Shown: positions 45,806-57,021, counted from the stretch's first letter. The stretch is DNA of 64,000 nucleotides from Gigaspora rosea (GCA_003550325.1 QKWP01000005.1:124001-188000); one strand, 5' to 3'. Notes: a model not told the origin generated them from the letters alone. Program-made: numbers and translations.

Positions 45806-46420
45806 ATAAATTTCTTAAAATTTATAAAGTAAAATAGAGTATTTTGACAAAGAGAAGTATTGTAATGATTTGGTTATCTCATAAAATAATTATCAGAATC
45901 AAATGATTTTTATATTACTTGATTTGTCTCAATAAGATAAACTGATTGTAGTTAAATTATTTAATTCTAACCATTATATTACAAGATATAACCAACTTTC
46001 TCTATTGTTGAAATTTTTTTAAATTTGATCATATCTTGTGGTCTAATAATTAGAATTAAATAATCTTATTACTATTTGATTTGTTTTATTGTGACAAATC
46101 AAATGGCATAAAATTAAATATTATAACAACTATGTTACAAGATATCTTCAATTTATCACAATACCTCTACCTCCTTAAATTTTGACTTAATAATATGATA
46201 TATAAAATTAGTTATTACTGTTCAAAGTAGTTTTTACATTACTATTTTTATAAAAAGTTACTTAATATTATGTATTTATTTTAAACAAACAAATAGAATT
46301 TTCTTTATAATAAAATAAAAAAGTTTTTTTTTTAACAACTATTAACTTATTCAAAATATCTTATTTTACTTTTTAAATAAATTTTATTTATTGTCTGAAG
46401 AACATTCACAGGTAGAGCAA
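45806..46420. other. AT-rich DNA, no gene
   Basis: Imperfect inverted words (CAATAAGATAAACTGATTG, TCTAATAATTAGAATTAAA) hint at another degraded element between 45.85 and 46.16 kb. Ends not resolved. Confidence 0.4.
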
Positions 46421-46429
46421 TAGTATACC

Positions 46430-47011
46430 AGGACCCGAACAATATATATAGAGGTTACATTGAAATTTTGGCTAAAAAGGTTACTTTTTTACAAAAATGT
46501 TACATTTGAAAAGTGGATATTGGTCAAAAGGTTACATTTAAAAGTGGATAAAGACTTTTAATGTTATATTATTAAAAGTGGATAAAATTAATAAGTTTTA
46601 AATAGGTTGTATTTAAAATTTGGATAAAGAAAAAATTTTTTAAAAAAACCTTTTTTTGAAAAAATTTTTTTTTAAGAAAAATTTTTTTTGGAAAAACTTT
46701 TTTTTTGAGATAAATTTTTTTTTGAGAAAAATTTTTTTTTAAGAACTTTTTTTTTGAGAAAAATTTTTTTTAAGAAAAATTTTTTTTTAAGAAAAATTTT
46801 TTTTTAAAAAAAATTTTTTTTAGAAAAAAATTTTTTTTTGAAAAAATTTTTTAAAAAAAAGTATTGTTATATTTAATATTTGGTTAAAATTTATTAAATA
46901 TTAAAGCTTATATGTAAAATATGGTTAATTAGCTCTAATAAAAAGTGGATAAAAATTTTAAAAAGTTTATATTAAAGCTAATGTAACCTCTATATGTATT
47001 GTTCGGGGTCC
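46430..47011. mobile_element. 582-bp TIR element, 9-bp target duplication
   Basis: Ends GGACCCGAACAATATATATA and (reversed) GGACCCCGAACAATACATAT. Both flanks read TAGTATACC (46421-46429, 47012-47020). The centre (46620-46860) is a tandem of about 18 bp alternating A and T runs (AAGAAAAATTTTTTTTT). A half copy starts near 55076. A 9-bp duplication is typical of Mutator-like elements. Confidence 0.88.
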
Positions 47012-47121
47012 TAGTATACCTAATGCCTGTATATTAACAATTTTAAATTTTACTTTCTTTTTTGTTTTGCCACACTAAAGGTTATCAAATTTTAATAATT
47101 TGATTGGCCAAATATTATATA

Positions 47122-47569
47122 TATATATATTTTTTTTATCTTAAGACCTAGCGCTCTTCTCTGTAACCCTCCATATGAGCAACCTCCACTTAATCCATTT
47201 CTGGTAAACCAACTGGCTTGCCTTACATTGCCCAGAAGACCTCTGTCGACGGAGCTTTGGCCACTCAGAACGTTACTGTGATGAAGGCTTCATCCGGCTT
47301 GCCTTTCGCCGCCCAAATGTGAGTCCATACCGTATTATTTATACTTCTTACAGAACCGGCCGAGCTACCTCAGTCCTGTTTTCTGTGGGTAAGTATTTAT
47401 TACACAGAAACACTGCCATCAAGTTTGTGCCTCATTGGACTGACCTTATATCTTGTATGACTTCGGTTATTCCTAATCGGGTTCTGACTATCAAATTCAA
47501 ATTTTTACTGCCAAGCGGTATTGAACTGGCAACCTTCGATTGGAGACCTGGGAGCATAACTGCTATGCG
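47122..47569 (-). mobile_element. tRNA-headed SINE with 14-bp target duplication
   Basis: On the minus strand it starts with a tRNA-like head (GCGCATAGCAGTTATGC, then B-box-like CCAGTTCAATACCGC) and runs through a GC-richer body (GTAGCTCGGCCGGTTCTG, GCCGGATGAAGCC) to an A-rich tail. CCAAATATTATATA flanks both ends (47108-47121, 47570-47583). These are the hallmarks of target-primed reverse transcription by a partner LINE. The 94-codon plus-strand frame at 47319-47603 is antisense to it. Confidence 0.83.
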
Positions 47570-47659
47570 CCAAATATTATATAATTTGCTCTGCTTTAGA
47601 TAATCTATATATATAGTAATTTATTTACTAAATTTAGTAATAAAATTTATCAGTTTTAC

Positions 47660-48000
47660 TAAATCACACCACTAGTGCTCAATACTACAATGATTTTTAC
47701 CAATCAAATTTTTAAATGCAGTGTAATGTAAAAATTAGGTGTAACATAAAATTTTTGTTGGTTTGATATTTTTTTAAAAAATACCTTCTAACTCAAAATT
47801 TTATCTATAAAACACCTTTTTTTAAAAAAAAACCCCCTTGTGAACTTTTACTATATACTATACCTCACCCTAACTCTAACTATCAACTCTAACTTAACAT
47901 TTATCAACTTTAACTTTTGTTGTTTTTTTTGTTTATTTTTTTGATATTGATCTTTATGTTATACTGCATACTGGTGTTTAACACCACTGGTTTGATTTAT
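47660..48000. mobile_element. MITE family B-like (TAAATCACACCACTAG termini)
   Basis: The left end AAATCACACCACTAGTG pairs with the right end CACCACTGGTTTGATTTA. The interior contains ACCAATCAAATTTTTAAATG and CTCACCCTAACTCTAAC, as in the other family-B-type elements. Confidence 0.75.
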
Positions 48001-48420
48001 AAGTACTGAAATTTATTTATATAATAATTTTTAAGTTTTGTTGTTTTAAATAAAATTAATAATTTTATTTAAAATAAAATAGCTATAAAAAATAATTATT
48101 GCAAAATTATTATTATTATTTATTAAATTTATAAAATTATTAAAGAATAAAAAAATATAGCTTTACAAAATATAATTAAAAAAGAAACATTTTAAATTAT
48201 AAATCTTTAAATTACTTTTATATATTTAAAAATAAATTATATATTTAAAAACTGTATAATTAATTTGAATATTAGCTAAATTTTAGAAAAATAAATAAAA
48301 TTTTAATTTTTTTTATATTTATTTAAGATAAATTTTGATTAATTTTTATATAAAAAATTTTGCAATAAAAAAACTAAAAATTCAATATTTAAAATCTATC
48401 TAATAAAAATATCTAAAAAT
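48001..48420. other. AT-rich DNA, no gene seen
   Basis: Simple A/T sequence only. Confidence 0.5.
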
Positions 48421-48435
48421 TTTTTTACAAATATA

Positions 48436-48634
48436 TTTTTTTTTTTTGGTATTAAGGTGAGGTCCTGCTTTTATCTTTATTAATAATTTAACCAGCTGCT
48501 TTTGTGAAACTAGCTGTACTTTATACAAATTACTTTGAGTAAAATTTAATAAACTATATGCAAGAATTGAAGCTCAGACTATTTTATCTGCGACCTAAAC
48601 CTACTAGAGTGGTCAAGACTCACCTAGATTTGAT
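48436..48634 (-). mobile_element. 5'-truncated copy of the tRNA-headed retroposon
   Basis: The minus-strand 3' end (GCAGGACCTCACCTTAATAC then poly-A) matches the tail of the 51163-52452 element (GACCTCACTTTAACATT, poly-A). Flanked by TTTTTTACAAATATA / TTTTTTACAAATTTA (48421-48435, 48635-48649), a 15-bp duplication with one mismatch. Truncated at its 5' end. Confidence 0.82.
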
Positions 48635-48739
48635 TTTTTTACAAATTTATTATAGCCACTATATTTATATATATATAATTTAAAACTGAATTTTTAAAAA
48701 TGATTAAGATAATAATCTACTGAAAAAATTTATTATCAA

Positions 48740-48960
48740 ACTCATATATATTTAGTGTTTCTATAAACCTAAACTGAACTGAACTTTGGTTAAGTTTAGG
48801 TTTAGGTTCAGTTTAGTCATGTTCAATATTGAACTTTTAAATCAAGTTTATATTCAATATTAAACTTTCAGTATTGAACTTTTATGTCAAGTTTATATTC
48901 AGTTCAAATTCAGTTCAGGTTCATAAATATGTTCAGGTTCAGTAACAAAACATAGTAAAT
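48740..48960. repeat. GTTCAG/CTGAAC simple repeat cluster
   Basis: Words such as GGTTTAGGTTCAGTTTAG and AATATTGAACTTT recur. Similar clusters are at 60890-60999 and 61781-61925. Confidence 0.75.
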
Positions 48961-49014
48961 ATTTTTTGGATGTTACTGTATTTTATGGCAATTTGTCACT
49001 ATGGTAACCCTGTG

Positions 49015-49108
49015 ATTGACCAATTAAAATCAAGCATGTGATCCACATGACAACCAATTAGAATTAGTTGTCACGTGAATCACATACTTGATTTTGATTG
49101 GTTGATCA
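49015..49108. mobile_element. Small foldback
   Basis: Arms of about 43 bp: ACCAATTAAAATCAAGCATG..GTGATCCACATGACAAC and the complement GTTGTCACGTGAATCAC..TTGATTTTGATTGGT. Confidence 0.85.
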
Positions 49109-50454
49109 TACATATTCGTAATTTATTAATTTAAAAAAAAAACAAAGGTACCAACAAAATCATTACAAATATAATAATAGAATCTAAATTTATATTAAAC
49201 AAAACAACTAAAAATACCCACGGTGCATTTCATCAATTTGTAACCAACTATCACTAATTCTTAGTTAGTATCGACTTCAACTACTCCAATTACGACAACT
49301 CAATTGACGACTTCGTTAATGATCAGAAAAAAAATTTAGTAACAAAAAAAAAAAAAGAAACAAATGAAAACCTACTAACTTCAATAATGATGGCTTCAAT
49401 AAACCTTCACATTTTGATTTATACCTAAAGAAAAAATGTAGTTCCATTAACTAACCAAAAAAAAAACTAAAAGAAAAAACAAAAAATACTTATCTTAAGA
49501 TTCCCAGATTCTATTATTCAAATACAGGTTTCACTGAAATTAATGACGAATTATACTTGTAAAAAAAATTAGTTAAAAAAACAATTATTAATAAAAAAAG
49601 AAAAAAAAATTAAGAGAAAAAAAAAATTAAGAAAAAAAAATGAAATGACAAAAAAAATAATAAAAAATAATAAAAATAATAAAAAAAAACTAAAAAAAAT
49701 TAATAATAATAACAAAAAAAAAAAGAAAAACCTATATATATAAAGAAAAAAACTATAAATATATAAAAAAACTTTTTAAAACCAAACACAAATTGCATAC
49801 TTTAAACAAAAGCAACAAGCTGTCTCTTTTTAAAAAATGAACTTTAATCCCAAGAACAAAAAATTCAAGAGCTAACTACTTTTCGCAAATTCTAGCAATA
49901 GTAGTCATTTTTCTAAACTACAAACTACCAACAAAAAAAATTTTAAAAAAAGAATAAAAAAGACCCAAAAAATGAAAAATATCTAAATATAAAAAAAAAC
50001 CTTTTAAAATCAGCATCACTACTACTACAAAAAAAAATTAAAAAAAAATAAAAAATCTATTTGTACTTATCTAATTGCCATTATACTATTCTAAAGCCTT
50101 AGCGAAATGGCAAAACACTAAGCTTTAAGCAAAAAAGTGAAAGCAGCTTCAAAACAACCAAACTACATAACTTCAAGACAACTTTGAAAAAAAGTGAGAC
50201 AAGGCACAACTTCAAAATACTTGAGCCAAAAAAATAAACAAAAAAAACCAGATTATTAATTGTTTATATATGATTGCCAATCTCAAAAATGATTGGTTGA
50301 TTATATAACAGTCACTATAGTGATGGGTCCCATTTTCTTTTTGCCATATTTTTTTATTGTCTTTAGAATTTCTGAATTTAGAGTTTTCAAAGAAACCTTT
50401 TTTCTTTACAAGTAAACCTTTTTTTTAACTTCTAAGAAAGTTGTACAAAAGTGT
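49109..50454. other. A-rich low-complexity DNA, no gene seen
   Basis: Many poly-A tracts (49330-50240) with strand asymmetry (A and C rich). 50270-50340 contains ATGATTGGTTGATTATA, recalling the end of the 49015 foldback. Confidence 0.55.
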
Positions 50455-50796
50455 CTTGCGATTAAAATAACTATTAAAATGTTAAAATTAGTTTAGCAGA
50501 TCACAAAATATAAGTATTTTAGTTGTCATAAAAGGTGTACCATTTATCATATGATATTTTTTTACTTAGTAGCTATTCCTATCCATGTATAGTGTGATCA
50601 CTTTATCTAATTCTAATTGATTAATATAATATATAGATATGATTACTATCTCTAACCATGCATCTATGGTAAAAATCACGTAATAAATGGCATGCCCCCT
50701 AACTATATAGTTTCTTTTTGATACAAATAAAGAAGAAAACAAATAGCTATAAAAACTAAAATACTTATATCTTGCGATCTACTAAACCAATTTTAA

Positions 50797-51142
50797 TACA
50801 GTCAACCCTCCATAAATGCAACTCGTAGGGACAAACCTACAATGTGCATTTAGGGAGGTTTGCATTTAGAGAGAACCAATTAAATTGCAGCTTTTAAAAA
50901 TTAGATCATCAAGTTTGTGTAATTTCTACTAAAACTGTATAACCTATCTTAAATACTAAAATTTGATTGGTCACGTGCATTTAGGGAGGTTAGTGTGATA
51001 TAAAATGTTATTCAAGAGAACGTGCATTTACAGAATATAGAACGTGCATTTAGCACTAATAACATTTTACGGAATAGAAAAAAACGTGCATTTAGAGAGG
51101 TATTGCATTTATGGAGGTTGCATTTATGGAGGGTTGACTGTA
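50797..51142. mobile_element. MITE family C copy 2
   Basis: TA-flanked ends CAGTCAACCCTCCATAAATG and CATTTATGGAGGGTTGACTG. The family-F copy at 60.7 kb lacks it, confirming the insertion. Confidence 0.92.
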
Positions 51143-51162
51143 TTTTAACTGGCATTTTAATT

Positions 51163-52452
51163 TTTTTTTAATGTTAAAGTGAGGTCATGCCTCTAGACTT
51201 TATTGAGTGTATATTAATCGTTACAATATATTGCTTACAATTATTATATTATCTACTAAGTACTGAGACTTGGACTATTTTATCCATAACCTAAACCTAC
51301 CTGAGCCTACCATACTCCTATTTATATAGCTAGCCTGGTTTTGGATATCCCTTTTTCCAACCAACTGTTAGTATTCACATGTCCACCACTTTACAAATAT
51401 TTCCTAATATCGTTACTTCCAATTTGGTGTATGTAATTTCAGATAGGTGCTTTCTGCTTCCAAATTGGTGTACCTAGTTCCTTACTAGCATACTTTTCGG
51501 GAGTTCATATTTCAAGCCATGCAGCACCTCTACCACATTGGGTAAGTATCTCAAGCCTGCATGCTGCCGCTACTAGCTGATTTTCCTGCGACTTGGGGAC
51601 CCAGGTTTTGACGTTCCGAATTCAGAAATATGCAAACGACTGTACTCCCCGCTATGGTAACAAGTACCCAGACATGTTTCACCAAAGCTTCCAGTCCCTA
51701 ATATAGTGGATGGCATCATGGGCTCAGCAGTGGCTCGGCCAACCCAATCTACCACTACATGCACTTATACCAGCTATACCTGTTACTGGTGGTCCTAGAT
51801 CCTCTTAATGTTATAAGACTCCTATATGGGTGCACCCAGAGCTCCGTTGGGCTTTGATACGTACATGCCTCCATGTTTCCACTTCTTGTTGGTCGGTCAG
51901 CCCTTGTAGGGTTCATTCTGATCCCCAATACTCATATCCGACATCTCCAACTTTATATCGATCTCTTCCAAACTACCAAACCAGTTGGCCCAAAAGGATT
52001 GGTTTGCCTGGCTTTATGTACCGATGGTCTCCCTTTCCTTGGTACCTACTTCTGAAACATAGGTTCTTTTCCTCCGGTACAATTCCAGCGACCAGGTAGG
52101 TGTCCCCTCTTGCTATGAGGTATATTCCGTTCAGTTCTCCAGTCTCCGGTCGTGAGGGCTTCTGTAGCACTGTAGAAGGATCTTCCTTACCTTCCTGCTC
52201 AGGACTTGCCAAATGGGTTTCAATTGTTCCAGTTCCTTGGATTTGTTTGTATAACTTATACAACTGCACTAATTCTTCCATTCAAGATAGTGGTACCAAG
52301 GTTACAGGTAATATACCCAACTGATCAATGAACAAATGTTACTGTAACATAGGCCTATTTTTCAATTCGTCTCTAGTGGGATTTGAACTCTAGACCTGTT
52401 GCTTGGGGGTAACAACTAGACAGCTTCTCTATGTTGCAACACCCTCTACTGC
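51163..52452 (-). mobile_element. Full-length tRNA-headed retroposon (~1.29 kb)
   Basis: Minus-strand order: a tRNA-like 5' head near 52450-52365 (B box GAGTTCAAATCCC), a short decayed coding region (52281 to about 51806), a long 3' part, then GACCTCACTTTAACATT and poly-A at 51163-51169. CATTTTAATT (51153-51162) and CATTTAATT (52453 on) flank it. GC content is much higher than the surrounding DNA. No reverse transcriptase was recognised, so it probably relies on a LINE in trans. A 5'-truncated sibling is at 48436-48634. Confidence 0.8.
51806..52281 (-). pseudogene. Short ORF carried by the tRNA-headed retroposon
   Basis: From an ATG at 52281 the frame reads MEELVQLYKLYKQIQGTG.., NGIYLIARGDTYLVAGIVPE, YQGKGDHRYIKPGKPILLGQ. 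It is stopped by TAG after residue 102. The same frame continues FGRDRYKVGDVGYEYWGSE, a TGA, then TLQGLTDQQEVETWRHVRIK to a TAA near 51806. A frame holding over about 158 codons with only two stops in stop-rich DNA suggests a once-coding sequence. Function not recognised; no RT, endonuclease or zinc-knuckle motif was seen. Confidence 0.45.
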
Positions 52453-52500
52453 CATTTAATTGCAAAACACTTTTTACAACTTTAATTAAAAATTAAAAAG

Positions 52501-53110
52501 GGATTTACTTAGTAGAAATTTGAAAGTAATAATATTTTTTATAATTTTATTAATAAAATTACGAAAAAATATTAAAATTCTTAAAATTTTACTAATTATA
52601 TTATTATGCTCTAAAAAATCTTGTTCTATATATAAAAAATATATTATTATATTATTAGTATATAGTTATTTTATAATTTTAAATTTTAAAAAAAGATGCT
52701 TAATTTTGAATTTTTGATCAAAAATTCCAATATTAGATATCTTTTTTTCTTAAAATTTAAAATTATAAAGTAAACATATACTAATATAGTATATTTTTAT
52801 GTGTAGAATAAGTTTACTTAGAGTATAAAGTTATAATTAATTAGTTAAATATTAAGGATCAAATCATTTTTTATAATTTTATTAATAAACTTATAAAAAA
52901 TATTAAGATTTTCAAAATTTTACTAATTACTTATATCTTTATGTTCTAAACAGACTTGTTTTATATATAAAAATAACTATATTGGCGTATGTTTGCTTTA
53001 TATTTTTAAATTTTAAGAACAAATAATTTTTTGGAATTTTTGATTAAAAATTTAAAATTAAATATCTTTTTTTTAAAATTTACAAATAGAAAGTAAATTT
53101 ATACCAATAT
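52501..53110. mobile_element. Foldback family G, two adjacent copies
   Basis: Centres are at about 52715 (TTTTTGATCAAAAATT) and about 53045 (TTTTTGATTAAAAATT). Flanking words TAATTTTATTAATAAA, AAATTTTACTAATTA and ATATATACTAATATA appear in both orientations. Further copies near 54600-54790 and 60150-60535. The 65-codon frame at 52520-52717 is inside an arm. Confidence 0.7.
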
Positions 53111-53119
53111 AATATATTA

Positions 53120-53279
53120 GGGTGGTGACATATATCACGTAATATAATTTTACTATACCCCCTACCCCCCTCTCCCCTACATAAGAAAAATTTGATTGGC
53201 TATTATGAACTTCTATATTTAACATAAGATTTTAGAGACCCCCTCACCCTAAAATATTATGTAATATCTGTCATTACCC
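53120..53279. mobile_element. PIF/Harbinger-like MITE, copy 2
   Basis: Ends GGGTGGTGACATATATCACG and (reversed) GGGTAATGACAGATATTACA, TTA on both sides (53117-53119, 53280-53282). The interior has CCCCCTACCCCCCTCTCCCC. Confidence 0.87.
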
Positions 53280-53363
53280 TTATTGTGCTTAGAACAAGTT
53301 TACTTAGAGTATTAAGATATAAATAATTAGTAAAATTTTGAAACTTTTAATATTTTTATAATT

Positions 53364-54580
53364 GGGAATAGAAATTTATCGCACTTCCTGATTCTGACCA
53401 ATCAAATCGCACGATTTGTAAACAAAAAAATTTAAGTTTTAAAAATTAAAAATTTTACTAGTAAAATATAAAAATAAATAAGTGATATCAAAGCATGTAG
53501 TGTAAAATTTTATTCTGAACAACTTTTTCTAAGTCATAAAGATAGATTGTCTTAGTAAAAAAATAACGTTTTATAAGAAAAATCAAAAATTTCGAACGTT
53601 AGCATATATAAAACTTTTTTTTTTACTAATATAATTTATATTTATGCTTGGGAATAGAAATTTGTCACACCCGCGACATGTCACACCCCCCGATTCGGCC
53701 AATCAAATCGCACGATTTTGTAGGCAAAAAATTTTATTTTTTAAAAATTCAAAATTTTACTAGTAAAATGTAAAAATAAATAAGCGATATCAAAGCACAT
53801 AATGTAAAATTTTATTCTAAACAACTTTTTCTAAGTCATAAAGATAGATTATCTTAGTAAAAAAAATGTTTTATAAGAAAAATCAAAAATTTCGAACGTT
53901 AGCACATATAAAACTTTTTTTTACTAATTTAATCTATATTTACATTTAAGTATAAATGTAAAATTTTATGCTAAACAACTTTTTCTAAATTAAAAAGGTA
54001 GATTGTTTTAGTAAAAAAAGTTTATGCTAACTTTGGAAATTTTTGATTTTTCTTATAACCCATTTTTTTACTAAGACAATCTATCTTTATGACTTAGAAA
54101 AAGTTGTCCAGAATAAAATTTTACATTATATTGTATGCTATTTTATATAAATTTTACACTTTATTATGTAAAATTTTTAATTTTTTAAAAAATTTTTTTT
54201 GCCTATAAAATCGTGCGATTTGATTGGCCGAACCAGGGGTGCGACAAATTTATTTTCCCTCTATGCTTAAGTATTACATGTAAAATTTTACATTAAACAA
54301 TTTTTTCTAAGTTCAAAAGGTAGATTGTTTTAGTAAAAAAAGTTTTATATGTCTAACTTTGGAAATTTTTTTTACTAAAACAACCTATCTTTACAACTTA
54401 GAAAAAGTTGTTCAGAATAAAATTTTACATTATATAAAATGCTATTTTATATATATTTTACACTTTATTAAGTAAAATTTTAAATTTTTAAAAAATAAAA
54501 TTTTTTGTCTATAAAATCATGCAATTTGATTGGTCGAAGCAGGATGCGACATGTTGTGGGTGCGACAAATATATTTTCCC
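53364..54580. mobile_element. MULE-like foldback family H, outer copy
   Basis: Ends GGGAATAGAAATTTATCGCA and (reversed) GGGAAAATATATTTGTCGCA, with CCAATCAAATCGCACGATTT just inside. The flanks are a perfect 9-bp duplication TTTATAATT (53355-53363, 54581-54589). A second copy of the same family is inserted within it at 53650-54259. No ORF. Confidence 0.9.
53650..54259. mobile_element. MULE-like foldback family H, nested copy
   Basis: GGGAATAGAAATTTGTCACA to (reversed) GGGAAAATAAATTTGTCGCA, flanked by TTTATGCTT / TCTATGCTT (8 of 9). The arms contain GCACGATTTTGTAGGC and CTAAGTCATAAAGATAGAT words. Confidence 0.88.
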
Positions 54581-55292
54581 TTTATAATTTTATTAATAAA
54601 ATTATAAAAAATAGTATGATTCTTAACATTTTGCTAATTAATTATATTTTTATGCTCTAAGTAGACTTGTTTTACATATAAAAATACATTATATTAGTAT
54701 ATATTTACTTTATATTTTTAAATTTTAAAGAAAAGATGCTTAATTTTAGAATATTTAATAAAAATTAAAAATTAATTAGTAAATTATTTTTAAAGAGAAA
54801 AAAAAATAATAAATCTTATAATAAACAAAATCAGAAATTCATATATATTTCTATAGCGTAAAAATAGAACTTACATATAAACTTTTTTTATTAAATAACT
54901 CTTTTATGTTGCTTAATTAAAAGTTGTAGAGCTAATTTTTGTAATTCTAATAGTAGTAAAATCATAAAAATTTAATAGATTATAACTTAAAATATGAGGA
55001 TTTTTCAATTATTTACTATAGAGTTTTTTTTTAAGAATTAAATCATATAGCATTCTACTATTATATAAAGTAACAGGACCCCAAACAATCTATGTGAGGT
55101 TATATTTGAGCATCATAGTAAAAATTTTTTTGGTTAGCAGTTTTGTTTTGGTAATATAAGCTATATTTCAAATATTAAATAGAACTTTTACCTAATTTTA
55201 CCTTTTTTTGAAATGCAACATTCTCTAAAAAAAAAACAAAAAAAAAAACAAAAACAGAACGTTTTTTAAAAAAAAAACAGAACGTTCTCTAG

Positions 55293-55345
<53 letters not shown>

Positions 55346-55374
55346 NAAAAAAATCATAAGTAACTTATAAAGCG
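54581..55374. other. Mixed element fragments and a poly-A tract
   Basis: 54600-54790 is a family-G fragment, 54930-54970 resembles an arm of the 15-kb foldback, 55076-55200 is the left half of the 46430-type element (GGACCCCAAACAATC). 55289-55344 is poly-A with one N at 55346. No gene. Confidence 0.65.
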
Positions 55375-55740
55375 ATTTTTAGTCAATCGATTATAATTGC
55401 TACATAGTAAAGTTTAAATTTTCTAAGCAAATCGATTAAAGTCGTATAAGTAACCTTGTTCAGCAGATCAAAATACACATACTCTGAAAATTTTATAAAA
55501 TCGGAAAACTTTTTATTATTTGACTTTAATTTTTATGTTCAATAGTTTTTTTATAAAAAAAAACCTATTGAACGTAAAAAAATTAAAAGTCAAATAATAA
55601 AAAGTTCTTTGATTTTTATGAAATTTACAGGCTATGTGTATTTTGATCTGCTGAACAAGGTTACTTATTGACTTTAATCGATTTACTTAGTAAAATTTAG
55701 ATTTTACTATGTAGCAATATTTATCGATCGTGGGGTAGCT
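55375..55740. mobile_element. Foldback family D copy 2
   Basis: Arms TTGCTACATAGTAAAGTTTA.. and ..TTTTACTATGTAGCAA, with AAATCGATTAAAGTCG / CGACTTTAATCGATTT-like words and a centre near 55555. Homologous to 43918-44345. Confidence 0.85.
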
Positions 55741-56059
55741 TATTTTTGGAACTAAAAAATTTTGTAATATCTTTTGGTGCGACAAAGGGGATAGCTTATT
55801 TTCAGGTCAAATGCATTTTGACGTTTTTGAATCAAAACTAGGGTTGAAGTTTAAATTTTTTAATTCGTGTTGAATTGCTGATAGATTGATTATTTCTTGT
55901 TTTTCATAATTGCACTGACAAATAGGTATTACGTTTAGGAGGTAGCTTATTTTCGGCAATATACGGTATCATACTTCTACTATCATATGTTTATTATTGT
56001 GCTATATTCTGCTATAAAGAAAAAAAGAAACATTAGTACTGTATATATATATAATATTA

Positions 56060-56685
56060 GGGAAAATAAATTTGTCGCACCCATGACATGTCGCACCCTG
56101 CTTCAACCAATCAAATCGCACGATTTTATAGACAAAAAATTTTATTTTTTAAAAATTTAAAAATTTATTAAAAAAGTGTAAAAATATACATAAAATAGCA
56201 TGCCATATAATGTAAAATTTTATTCTGAACAACTTTTCTAAGTCGTAAAGATAGGTTGTCTTAGTAATTAAAACATTTTATAAGAAAAATCAAAATTCCC
56301 CAAAGTTAGCACATATAAAACTTTTTTTTACTAAATAAATCTACTTTTTAACTTAGAAAGAAGTTGTTTAGCATAAAATTTTACATGTAATACTTGAACA
56401 TAATATAGATTATATTAGTAAAAAAAAGTTTTATATATGCTAACGATCGAAATTTTGATTTTTCTTATAAAACATATTTTTTTACTAAGACAATCTATCT
56501 TTATGACTTAGAAAAAGTTGTTCAGAATAAAATTTTACATTATATACTTTGATATCACTTATTTATTTTTACATTTTACTAGTAAAATTTTTAATTTTTA
56601 AAACTTAAAATTTTTTGTCTACAAAATCGTGCGATTTGATTGGTCGGAATCAGGGTGCAAGAAATTTCTATTCCCATAATATTAT
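56060..56685. mobile_element. MULE-like foldback family H, third copy
   Basis: GGGAAAATAAATTTGTCGCA to CGATTTGATTGGTCGG.. GAAATTTCTATTCCC, with a perfect 9-bp duplication ATAATATTA on both sides. 626 bp, no ORF. The most complete copy of the family here. Confidence 0.92.
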
Positions 56686-56844
56686 CATGCTACTAATTTC
56701 TTGAATTATATAGTATTATATTTCTACTATTGTGCTATATTTGTTATTGTGCTATGTTTTGTTTTAAAGAAAAAGAAATATTAGTACTGCTTATATATAT
56801 ATATAAAACTACTATGTGTTACAAACTATTTGCTATGTCCAAAC

Positions 56845-57021
56845 TACAGTTGCACTCCCATATAAGCACCTCCTATATAAGCACATTTCTTTATAAGCAC
56901 CTTTATTTCTTGAACCAACTACTATTAAACATATAAAAATTACTCTCTATATAAGCACATTTCTATATAAGAACACTTTTTATCGGTCCCGATGGTGTGA
57001 TTATATGGGAGTGCGACTGTA
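56845..57021. mobile_element. MITE (CAGTTGCACTCCCATATAAG termini)
   Basis: Ends CAGTTGCACTCCCATATAAG and ATTATATGGGAGTGCGACTG flanked by TA. Internal TATATAAGCACAT repeats. Tc1/mariner-type non-autonomous element. Confidence 0.9.

Larger units (their letters stand above)
50455..52500. mobile_element. Foldback family F copy 1, split by a MITE and a retroposon
   Basis: The left arm (CTTGCGATTAAAATAACTAT.., TCACAAAATATAAGTATTTT) and right arm (AAAATACTTATATCTTGCG) pair. The sequence then runs ATTTTAA [MITE 50797-51142] TTTTAACTGG and CATTTTAATT [retroposon 51163-52452] CATTTAATTGCAAAACAC. The related copy at 60545-60800 reads straight through both points (GATTTTAACATTTTAACTAC, ATTTTAATTGCAAAACACTC). 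Confidence 0.85.

Noticed and set aside
47319-47603. 94-codon plus-strand frame
   Set aside because: Antisense to a tRNA-headed SINE; includes the complement of the tRNA-like head.
51573-51764. 63-codon minus-strand frame in the retroposon 3' part
   Set aside because: No continuity with the ORF at 52281-51806 and no motif.
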